Below are positions 45,286 through 52,171 of a stretch of DNA of 64,000 nt, one piece after another. A program made the position numbers and the translations under genes. Each line of letters opens with the position of its first letter. Positions within the stretch are counted from its first letter, which is position 1. The notes under the pieces are model-generated. The model was not told where the DNA came from. It did no database searches and was given only the letters and a program-made list of their open reading frames with translations. This DNA is from Cellulosimicrobium cellulans (GTDB lineage: Bacteria > Actinomycetota > Actinomycetes > Actinomycetales > Cellulomonadaceae). The stretch spans positions 186,001 to 250,000 of the forward strand of contig NZ_JAMXST010000005.1 in the NCBI RefSeq assembly GCF_024124905.1, written 5' to 3'.

Positions 45286-46572
45286 CTACTCCTTGGCGGC
45301 CGCGTCGTTGACGGCGGTGACGATGTCCTCGGGAGTGCCCTGGCCGGCGAGCAGGTTGACGACGGCCGTGTTCAGCGCGTTCCCGATGTTCTGGCCGTAG
45401 AGCGTGTCGAGCCAGACGGAGACGTACGGCGCCTCGTTGTACGCCTCGAGGATCGAGACGAGGGCCGGGTCGACGACGGCGGCCTGCGCCTCCTTGCTCG
45501 CGGGCAGCGTCTGGAACGCGGTGGCGTAGGCCTCCTGCGACTCCTTCGACATGGCGTAGTTGAGGAAGTCGGCGCACGCGTCCGGGGCGTCCACGTAGCA
45601 CGAGTAGCCGTCGACGCCGCCCATCATCGCGCCGGGCTCGCCGTCACCGCCCTCGACCTCGGGGAACGGGAACCACTGGAGGTCGGGCAGGGGCTTCTCG
45701 TCCGGCGTGAGGGACGCGATGACGCCCGGGTCCCACGCACCCATGAGCTCCATCGACGCCTGGTGGTTCGCGAGCAGGCCGGCCGACGAGCCGGCGCCCT
45801 GCTGCGCGGACGTGGTGAGGAAGCCCTCGTTGAACGGCTCGGTCGCCGCGAAGTCCGCGAGCGCGTTGCCGGCGTCGAGCCAGCACGGGTCGTCGAAGGT
45901 CCGCGTCTCGGCGGCCTCGTTCATCGCGTCCTGGGAGCAGTACCGGAGCGCGAAGAAGTAGTACCAGTGCGCAGCGGGCCACGCGTCCTTGGCGCCGAGC
46001 GCGATGGGCGCGATGCCGGCGGCCTTGAGCTGCTCGGTCGCCGCCTCGAGGTCGGTGATCGTCCCGGGGGTCTCGGTGATGCCGGCCTGCTCGAAGAGCT
46101 CGGTGCTGTAGAACATGCCGCCGGGCAGGATCGACACCGGCATGCCGTAGACCTTGCCGTCGACCGAGAGCGCGCTCAGCGACCCGCCGACCGCCTCCTT
46201 GACCGCCGGGTCGATGAGGTCGGTCAGGTCCTTGACCTGACCCGCCTCGACGACGTCCGCGAGCTTGCCGCCGCCGCGCGCCATGAAGATGTCGGGAGCG
46301 TCACCCGAGTTCAGCGCGGTCTGGAGCTTGCCGTCCATGTCCTCGTTCTGGATGGCCTGGATCTTGATCGTCACGCCGGGGTTCTCGTCCTCGAACGCCG
46401 CGGCCGTGGTCTTCCAGTACTCCATGCCGGGGCCGGTCGTGGAGTTGTGCCAGAACGTCAGGGTGACGTCGCCGTCCTCCGTGCCGGACCCCCCTCCGCC
46501 GCCACAGGCCGAGAGCGCCATCGCACTCGCCACCAGCGCGGCCGATGCCGCCAGGAACTTCCGAGACCTCAT
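45286..46572 (-). CDS. Sugar-binding lipoprotein of the ABC importer
   Basis: A 428-residue extracellular binding protein of the CUT1 type. The signal peptide ends in the lipobox LSACG (Cys near 23), then a Gly-rich linker. VTLFWHNSTTGPGMEYWKTTAAAFEDENPGVTIKI is the characteristic first strand-helix. WAAHWYYFFALRY and GAWDPGVIASL are aromatic-rich sugar-binding segments. First gene of the operon; the palindrome at 46686 lies 114 bp upstream. The importer most likely takes up xylo- or cello-oligosaccharides for GH3 and GH43, which is inference from the operon. Confidence 0.92.
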   Translation of the reverse strand: MRSRKFLAASAALVASAMALSACGGGGGSGTEDGDVTLTFWHNSTTGPGMEYWKTTAAAFEDENPGVTIKIQAIQNEDMDGKLQTALNSGDAPDIFMARGGGKLADVVEAGQVKDLTDLIDPAVKEAVGGSLSALSVDGKVYGMPVSILPGGMFYSTELFEQAGITETPGTITDLEAATEQLKAAGIAPIALGAKDAWPAAHWYYFFALRYCSQDAMNEAAETRTFDDPCWLDAGNALADFAATEPFNEGFLTTSAQQGAGSSAGLLANHQASMELMGAWDPGVIASLTPDEKPLPDLQWFPFPEVEGGDGEPGAMMGGVDGYSCYVDAPDACADFLNYAMSKESQEAYATAFQTLPASKEAQAAVVDPALVSILEAYNEAPYVSVWLDTLYGQNIGNALNTAVVNLLAGQGTPEDIVTAVNDAAAKE

Positions 46573-46685
46573 GATTCGTCCTCTTCGTCGAGCCGCACGG
46601 GCGCGCGCTCCGTCGAGCGCGCCGGGCCGCCCCCGCGTCGGGGCCGCCAGAGCGACTCTCGCAAACGCAGGGCCAGCCTGTCAAT

Positions 46686-46699
46686 CGTTATCGATAACG
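46686..46699. promoter_or_regulatory. LacI-family operator
   Basis: The perfect palindrome CGTTATCGATAACG, with extra AT-rich flanks, is a typical LacI-family operator. It lies between the sugar importer operon and the divergent LacI gene, and is one of few AT-rich spots here. Confidence 0.85.
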
Positions 46700-46837
46700 T
46701 TTTACACACGATGTGGCGGGCACGATCGACCCGCGCGGCCGCAGGGGTGCGGGCGCGGCCCGCGACGCGTCGGCGGTCCGGGCCGCGCGCCCGGCGGGGC
46801 GCCGCCGAGGCGTCGCATCACGGGCTACTGTCTCCCC

Positions 46838-47839
46838 ATGCGCTCCACGGGAAGAGTCACGATCGGCGATGTCGCGCGCACCGCCGGCGTCTCCGTCGCG
46901 ACCGTCTCCAAGGTGATCAACGGTCGCTACGGCGTCGCCCTGGAGACATCCCGGCACGTCCAGGAGATCATCGACCAGCTCGGGTACGAGTCGTCCATCG
47001 TCGCGCGCAGCCTGCGCAGCCGTCGCACCAACGTCATCGGCATCCTGGTCGCCGAGTTCGAGCCGTTCTCGACCGAGCTGCTCAAGGGCATCTCGGACGC
47101 GGTCGACGGCACCGGCTACGAGCTCCTCGCCTACTCCGGCGGGCTGCGCCGCGACGACCGCGTGGGCTGGGAGCAGCGCTATCTCTCACGGCTCGGCGGC
47201 ACGCTGATCGACGGCGCCATCCTCGTCACGCCGACCGTCGTCGCGCCCGGCAACTCCATCCCGGTCGTCGCCGTCGACCCGCACCGCGGCCCGTCGGGCC
47301 CGCCGACCGTCGACTCCGACAACCTCGCCGGCGCGCGCGCCGCGACCGAGCACCTGCTCTCCCTCGGCCACCGCCGCATCGGCTTCCTCGCCGGCCGCCC
47401 CGACCTCGAGTCCGCGCGCCTGCGCGAGCAGGGGTACCGCGACGCGCTCGCCGACGCCGGCATCCCCTTCGACCCCGACCTCGTCCGCGTCGGTGGCTAC
47501 CGCCCCGACCTCGCGGACTCCCCCGCGCACGAGCTCCTCTCCCTCCCCGACCGGCCCACGGCGATCTTCGCCGCGAACGACCTGTCCGCCATCCGCACCA
47601 TGGAGGTCGCCGCCGAGCTCGGCCTGCGCGTGCCCGACGACGTGTCCGTCGTCGGGTTCGACAACGTCCCCGAGTCGGCCCTCACCACCCCGCCCCTGAC
47701 GACCGTCGACCAGCCGATCCACCGCATGGGCGCCGAGGCCCTGCGCCTCATCGTCGACCTCGTCGAGGGCAACCCCCGCGAGCCCCACCTCCGCCTCCCC
47801 ACGACCCTCGTCGTCCGCGGCACCACCCGGGCCCTCTGA
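46838..47839 (+). CDS. LacI-family transcriptional regulator
   Basis: A 333-residue repressor. The N-terminal helix-turn-helix and hinge (VTIGDVARTAGVSVATVSKVINGRYGVALETSRHVQ) contain the LacI recognition helix. The periplasmic-binding-protein-like core has NVIGILVAEFEPFSTELLKGISDAV, IPVVAVDPHRG, HRRIGFLAGRPDLESARLREQGYRDAL and PTAIFAANDLSAI. TACTGT ends 6 nt before the ATG, a leaderless pattern. It is divergent from the sugar importer/GH3/GH43 operon and is its probable repressor through 46686-46699. The inducer is probably an imported oligosaccharide. Confidence 0.94.
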   Translation: MRSTGRVTIGDVARTAGVSVATVSKVINGRYGVALETSRHVQEIIDQLGYESSIVARSLRSRRTNVIGILVAEFEPFSTELLKGISDAVDGTGYELLAYSGGLRRDDRVGWEQRYLSRLGGTLIDGAILVTPTVVAPGNSIPVVAVDPHRGPSGPPTVDSDNLAGARAATEHLLSLGHRRIGFLAGRPDLESARLREQGYRDALADAGIPFDPDLVRVGGYRPDLADSPAHELLSLPDRPTAIFAANDLSAIRTMEVAAELGLRVPDDVSVVGFDNVPESALTTPPLTTVDQPIHRMGAEALRLIVDLVEGNPREPHLRLPTTLVVRGTTRAL

Positions 47840-47891
47840 CCCCACCGCCCGCGAGCGAACCCCGGTCGCACGCGAGAGAAAGGCGGTCCGC

Positions 47892-47975
47892 CGAGGCAGA
47901 GCCCTGGTCACCCGAGGTAGAGCCGAGGCCACGCGAGGTAGAGCCGTGGTTGGGCGAGGTAGAGCCCTGGTGGGC
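47892..47975. repeat. Four tandem 21-bp units (CGAGGTAGAGCC family)
   Basis: Units begin at 47892, 47913, 47934 and 47955, exactly 21 bp apart, each starting CGAGGYAGAGCC and followed by a variable 9 bases. Inverted units lie at 48182, 48203 and 48224, again 21 bp apart. The same word occurs at 11076, 52099 and 56072. They lie after the LacI gene. Confidence 0.85.
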
Positions 47976-47999
47976 CGAAAGAGATCCCTAGCCACGAGG

Positions 48000-48240
48000 C
48001 GTGCGGTCGCCCGGGCGAGCGAGGACCTGGGTGAGACGGCGTAGGGCGGGGTGGGTGGTGGTGCCGCGTCGTGGTCGGGCCTGGCGGGAGCCGCGAGGAA
48101 CGAGCGGCGGATGGTAGACGCGGCACCACCACCCACCCCGCCCACCCAGGGCAACCACACGCCGTCGAACACAAGAACCACGGCTCTACCTCGGCAGACC
48201 GGGGCTCTACCTCGCGCGACCAGGGCTCTACCTCGCCGCG
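48000..48240. repeat. Interspersed hairpin element, copy 2
   Basis: The 27-bp arms 48044-48070 and 48117-48143 are perfect inverted repeats and identical to those at 10939-10965 and 11011-11037. The inner 46 bp differ from copy 1 by one small change. The right flank continues with the same AACCACACGCCGTCGAACAC stretch and then three inverted 21-bp units. The 474-bp gap between LacI and the hexapeptide gene consists almost wholly of this element and the 21-bp repeats. Confidence 0.88.
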
Positions 48241-48313
48241 GGGGGCTGGAATCCTGGGCACCGCTCCGACGTTATGTCAGCAGAACACCGCCGACAGACC
48301 CTGAGGAGGTCAC

Positions 48314-48733
48314 ATGGCCCGCCTCGCACGCCGTGTCCAGGTAGAGAACGACTACGGCGAGATCATGCACTACGAGCGCCACACCGGCGGCGGCCTCGTG
48401 TCGCCGCACGCCCGCGTCCCCGAGTCCGTCCCCGTCGGGTCGGGCACGTACGTCGAGAAGGGAGCCGTCGTCGGGTACGGCTCGCAGCTCGGCGAGGGAA
48501 GCTGGATCGACCGCGACGTCACCCTCGGCCGGGACGTCCGCATCGGCGACAACGTGCGCCTCTGCCCCGAGACCCGGGTCGGCGACCGCGCCCGCGTCGG
48601 CAGCGGCGCGCGCGTCGGGCGCCGCGTGCTCGTGGAGCCGGGCGCCGTCGTCCCGCCGGACGAGATCGTCCCCGACGACGCGACCGTGCGCCGCCGGGGC
48701 GGCGTCCGCTCGGGGTACGACGTCGCCGCCTGA
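48314..48733 (+). CDS. Hexapeptide-repeat (left-handed beta-helix) protein
   Basis: A 139-residue protein. From residue 33 to 120 it is built of imperfect hexads (VPVGSG TYVEKG AVVGYG, VTLGRD VRIGDN VRLCPE TRVGDR ARVGSG ARVGRR VLVEPG AVVPPD), predicting about four turns of a left-handed beta-helix as in acyltransferases and gamma-carbonic anhydrases. It is short for a full acetyltransferase and lacks an obvious catalytic His in the coil, so activity is uncertain. GAGGAGG lies five bases before the ATG. It stands alone. Confidence 0.75.
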   Translation: MARLARRVQVENDYGEIMHYERHTGGGLVSPHARVPESVPVGSGTYVEKGAVVGYGSQLGEGSWIDRDVTLGRDVRIGDNVRLCPETRVGDRARVGSGARVGRRVLVEPGAVVPPDEIVPDDATVRRRGGVRSGYDVAA

Positions 48734-48742
48734 GCACCGCCA

Positions 48743-48826
48743 AACCCGGGGTCGCCGGCGTCGAACCCGGGGACGTCCCGGGTTCGACGCCGCGGGGCAC
48801 CCACGGCCCCGGGTTCGGCGCCGCGG
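48743..48826. terminator. Palindromic word-repeat hairpin (GAACCCGGGG family)
   Basis: A perfect 16-bp stem (48756-48771 with 48777-48792) has a five-base loop. One more forward word, AACCCGGGG, precedes it at 48743 and one inverted copy, CCCCGGGTTCGGCGCC, follows near 48808. Two forward and two inverted copies together. It lies after the hexapeptide gene and probably terminates it. Confidence 0.7.
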
Positions 48827-48876
48827 CCCGTGGACGTCCTTCCGTCGCGGCGGTCGGGTGCGTAGCCTTGCCGACC

Positions 48877-50175
48877 GTGACCTTCCCGCCGCACGGCCCC
48901 GCCGTCCCCCCGCCGCACCCGCAGCCGACGCCGGTGCACCCGCACCCGCAGGGGCCCGCGGGCGCCGTGGGGCCGCTCGACCCGCGCGCCGTGCTCGAGG
49001 GCCGGCCGCCGGGCCGGGCTCGCGTGGGCGTGATCGTGACGATCGCGGTCGCGAGCCTGTGCCTGCTGGTCGGCCTGGTGCTCGCGGCGCTGTCCGGGGT
49101 CGGGACGTTCACCGTCGGCCTGCTGCTGGCGCTCGTGCCGCTCGGCATCTGGGTGCCGGTCGTGCTCGCGCTCGACCGCCTCGAGCCGGAGCCGCCGAGC
49201 GCGCTCGTCGTGGCGTTCCTGTGGGGCGCCGGGATCGCGACGCTCGTCGCGGGGATCCTCAACACGCTCGGCCTGGAGCTCCTCACCGCGCCGCTGTTCG
49301 GCGAGGAGGTCGGCTGGTACGTCGTCGCGTCGTTCGGGGCGCCGTTCGTCGAGGAGATCCTCAAGGGCGCGGTGCTGTTCGGGATGCTGTGGTTCCGCCG
49401 GCACGAGATCGACGGCTGGACCGACGGCGTCATCTACGCCGCGATGGTCGCGCTCGGGTTCGCGGCGGTCGAGAACGTCACGTACTTCATCATGGCGGCG
49501 CAGGACGGCACGCTCGGCCCGACGTTCGTGCTCCGCGCGCTCGTCACTCCCCTGCTGCACCCGCTGTGCACGGCGCTCACGGGCCTCGGCGTCGCGAGCG
49601 CGGCCACGAGCCCGCCCGGCCCGCGCCGGGTCCTCGCGCCGATCGGCGGTCTGGCGGCGGCCGTCGCGCTCCACATGCTGTGGAACGCCTCGACGGGGTT
49701 CGGCACGCTCGCGCTCGGGGTCGCCTACCTCGCCGGGCTCGGGGTGCTGGTCACGCTGATCGTCCTGCTCGTGCGGGACCGGCGCCGCACGGTCGCGACG
49801 ATCCAGCGCCAGCTCGTGCCGTACGTCCCGACCGGGCTGGTCACACCGGCCGACCTCACGATGCTCTCGACGCTCGCCGCACGTCGGCAGGCGCGCGACT
49901 GGGCGCGTCGCACGGGTGGTGCCGGCGCCGCGCACGCCATGCGGGACTACCAGCAGGCGGCGACCGAGCTCGCGCTGCTCCACGACCGCGTCGCGCGCGG
50001 TGCGGTCGAGGCGTGGCGCGTCGAGGGGCAGCGCCGCGCGCTGCTGCAGCTCATGCTCACGGCGCGCCAGGCGTTCCTCGTGCGGACGCCTCAGCCGCCG
50101 CCCGCACCGTGGTCCCCGGGCGCGCCGTCCGGCTTCACGACCGACGCGTGGGTGCCCGGCCAGGGCGCGTACTAG
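48877..50175 (+). CDS. PrsW-family intramembrane metalloprotease
   Basis: A 432-residue membrane protein with about eight hydrophobic segments after a 50-residue Pro/His-rich lead. PrsW family marks: APFVEEILKG (the EExxK motif), AMVALGFAAVENVTYF, LVTPLLHPLCTALTG and AVALHMLWNAS with late His. Relatives cleave membrane anti-sigma factors or other membrane proteins. The C-terminal 130 residues are cytoplasmic and helical. GTG 48877 is chosen; TAGCCT ends 8 nt before it (leaderless). It is an attractive but unproven candidate for processing the membrane-bound sigma fusion at 15615; the genes are not neighbours. Confidence 0.88.
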   Translation: MTFPPHGPAVPPPHPQPTPVHPHPQGPAGAVGPLDPRAVLEGRPPGRARVGVIVTIAVASLCLLVGLVLAALSGVGTFTVGLLLALVPLGIWVPVVLALDRLEPEPPSALVVAFLWGAGIATLVAGILNTLGLELLTAPLFGEEVGWYVVASFGAPFVEEILKGAVLFGMLWFRRHEIDGWTDGVIYAAMVALGFAAVENVTYFIMAAQDGTLGPTFVLRALVTPLLHPLCTALTGLGVASAATSPPGPRRVLAPIGGLAAAVALHMLWNASTGFGTLALGVAYLAGLGVLVTLIVLLVRDRRRTVATIQRQLVPYVPTGLVTPADLTMLSTLAARRQARDWARRTGGAGAAHAMRDYQQAATELALLHDRVARGAVEAWRVEGQRRALLQLMLTARQAFLVRTPQPPPAPWSPGAPSGFTTDAWVPGQGAY

Positions 50176-50196
50176 CCCGGCGGACTCCGCCGACGA

Positions 50197-50817
50197 CTAC
50201 CCGGCGCCGCCGCGGGGCGGCGTCCGGATGACGAGCACCGCGTCGACCGGGGCGCCGTCGAGCGCCCGGTAGGAGTGGTCGGCGTCCGACACCCAGCGCA
50301 GCTCGTCGCCCTCCTCGACGACCGCCTCCGCCCCGTGGCGCCCGGCACGCAGGCGACCGCGCGTGATGAGCAGGTGCTCGACGACGCCCGGCCCGTGGGG
50401 CGGCGAGGTCCGGTCCGCGTGGGCCTCGAGGTGCAGGTGGTAGATCTCGACGGCCGTGCCGCCGGGCAGGTGGTGCGCATCGAGCAGGCGCGCGGTGACG
50501 CCCTCGGACGACACCTCCGTGCCCGCCCGCTCGGCGAGGAGCGTCGCGAGCGGGACGCCGAGCGCCCCGGCCAGCGCGTAGAGGGTCGCGAGCGTCGGGT
50601 TGCGCGCGCCGTGCTCGATCTCGGAGAGCGAGCCCTTGCCGATGCCCGCCGCGGCGGCGAGCGCCGAGAGGGAGAGGCCTCGCTCCGCACGCAGCGCACG
50701 GAGCTGCGCGGCGACCGCCGCGAGCGTCCCGTCCCCGGCCCGTTCCGGCGGGCGCCCAGGCGCTCCCCCGGTGTCCTCGTCCGGCTGACCTTCCGCGCGC
50801 CCCGCCCCGTCGCTCAC
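50197..50817 (-). CDS. XRE-cupin transcriptional regulator
   Basis: A 206-residue regulator. After a 30-residue acidic lead, a helix-turn-helix domain (32-90) reads LRALRAERGLSLSALAAAAGIGKGSLSEIEHGARNPTLATLYALAGAL. A cupin fold (105-195) has VEHLLITRGRLRAG and EEGDELRWVSDADHSYRAL. This domain order is typical of regulators of small-molecule transport. It is divergent from benE, and the palindrome at 50861 lies between them, so it is probably the regulator of benE. The GTG at 50817 is the longest sensible start. Confidence 0.9.
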   Translation of the reverse strand: MSDGAGRAEGQPDEDTGGAPGRPPERAGDGTLAAVAAQLRALRAERGLSLSALAAAAGIGKGSLSEIEHGARNPTLATLYALAGALGVPLATLLAERAGTEVSSEGVTARLLDAHHLPGGTAVEIYHLHLEAHADRTSPPHGPGVVEHLLITRGRLRAGRHGAEAVVEEGDELRWVSDADHSYRALDGAPVDAVLVIRTPPRGGAG

Positions 50818-50860
50818 GGGCCGCAGCCTACCGGCGCGAGTGTCGCGAGGCCTCTGCTAC

Positions 50861-50878
50861 CGTTCCATGAACAGAACG
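50861..50878. promoter_or_regulatory. Operator-like palindrome before benE
   Basis: GTTC-CAT-GAAC (50862-50872) is nested in CGTTC-N8-GAACG (50861-50878). It directly follows a TACCGT hexamer (50858-50863) that may be the -10 element of the benE promoter, so a bound regulator would block it. Confidence 0.6.
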
Positions 50879-50905
50879 CTTCCTCCGCCGTCCGCCAGGA
50901 GCAGC

Positions 50906-52126
50906 ATGGACCCCGCCCCGGACCGCCTGCGCCCCGTCCTCGCCGGCCTCGTGACCGCGCTCGTCGGCTTCACGAGCTCGTTCGCCGTCGTGCTCGCCGG
51001 GCTGCGCGCCGTCGGCGCGACCCCCGACCAGGCGGCCTCGGGGCTCCTCGCCCTGTGCGTCACGCAGGCCGTCGGGATCCTCTGGCTGACCACCCGGCAC
51101 CGCACCCCCCTCACGCTCGCGTGGTCCACGCCCGGCGCCGCGCTGCTCGTGAGCACGGGCGCCGTCGCGGGCGGGTGGCCCGCCGCGGTCGGGGCCTTCT
51201 GCGTCGTCGGCGGGCTCGTGCTGCTCACCGCGCTCTGGCCGCGACTGGGCGACCTCGTCGCCGCCATCCCGACCCCGATCGCCCAGGCGATGCTCGCCGG
51301 CGTGCTCCTCACGCTGTGCCTCGCTCCCGTGCGCGCGGTCGTCGCGACACCGCTGCTCGTCGCGCCGGTGATCGTCACGTGGCTTGTCCTGCTGCGGGTC
51401 GCGCCGCGCTGGGCGGCGCCCGCAGCGCTCGCGGTGACGCTCGCGATCGTCGGGTACGAGGCCGTGCACGGCGGCACGCTCACGTGGTCCGACGCCGTCC
51501 CGCGCCTCGACCTCACGGCGCCCACGCTCTCGTGGCAGGCGGTGGTCGGGCTCGCGGTCCCGCTCTACGTCGTGACGATGGCGTCGCAGAACGTGCCGGG
51601 TGTCGCCGTCATGGCGTCGTTCGGCTATCGCGTGCCGTGGCGCGAGACGATGACCGTCACCGGGCTCGCGACTCTCGCCGGGGCGACGGCGGGCGGCCAC
51701 ACGATCAACCTCGCGGCGATCTCCGCCGCGCTCGCCGCGGGGCCCGAGGCGCACCCCGACCCCCGGCGCCGCTGGCTCGCCGCCCACACCGCCGGGTGGG
51801 CGTACCTCGTGCTCGCCGTCGGTTCCGCCGGCCTCGCCGCGCTCGTCGCCGCCGCGCCCGCGGGCCTCGTCGAGGCTGCGGCGGGGCTCGCGCTCGTCGC
51901 GACGCTCGGCGCGGCCGTCGCGGGCGCCGTCGCCGAGCCGCGCGGTCGCGAGGCGGCCGTCGTGACGTTCCTCGTCGCGGCGAGCGGCGTCGTCGTCGCC
52001 GGCATCGCCGCCGCGTTCTGGGCGATCCTCGCCGGGCTCACCGTCCACGCGGTGCTCACGGCTCGCCGTCGGCCGCCGAACAAGAACCCGGACCCCCGCG
52101 AGGTAGAACACCCCGTCGCGAGGTAG
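50906..52126 (+). CDS. benE: BenE-family (benzoate/H+ symporter-like) transporter
   Basis: A 406-residue membrane transporter with about 11 hydrophobic segments. The BenE signature includes LAWSTPGAALL, IPTPIAQAMLAGVLL, LYVVTMASQNVPGVAVM and the glycine-rich GATAGGHTINLAAISAAL. ATG 50906 is chosen for the AGGAG four bases before it; ATG 50867 lies on the operator. The last nine residues, REVEHPVAR, and the stop codon are encoded by an intergenic repeat. The same nine residues end the convergent oxidoreductase. Transport substrate is likely an aromatic or other weak acid. Confidence 0.9.
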   Translation: MDPAPDRLRPVLAGLVTALVGFTSSFAVVLAGLRAVGATPDQAASGLLALCVTQAVGILWLTTRHRTPLTLAWSTPGAALLVSTGAVAGGWPAAVGAFCVVGGLVLLTALWPRLGDLVAAIPTPIAQAMLAGVLLTLCLAPVRAVVATPLLVAPVIVTWLVLLRVAPRWAAPAALAVTLAIVGYEAVHGGTLTWSDAVPRLDLTAPTLSWQAVVGLAVPLYVVTMASQNVPGVAVMASFGYRVPWRETMTVTGLATLAGATAGGHTINLAAISAALAAGPEAHPDPRRRWLAAHTAGWAYLVLAVGSAGLAALVAAAPAGLVEAAAGLALVATLGAAVAGAVAEPRGREAAVVTFLVAASGVVVAGIAAAFWAILAGLTVHAVLTARRRPPNKNPDPREVEHPVAR

Positions 52127-52171
52127 AACCCTGCGTCCTCTACCTCGCGACGGGGTGTTCTACCTCGCGGG
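52095..52171. terminator. Perfect 33-bp inverted repeat at convergent gene ends
   Basis: Arms 52095-52127 and 52139-52171 are fully complementary around an 11-base loop. Each arm is two tandem CGCGAGGTAGAACMC units 20 bp apart. The stop codons of benE (52124-52126) and of the oxidoreductase (52160-52162) lie inside it. It should terminate both genes. Confidence 0.9.

Noticed and set aside
47892-48240. CRISPR array
   Set aside because: The 21-bp units have no unique spacers of 30-40 bp and occur in both orientations; no cas genes are in the window.
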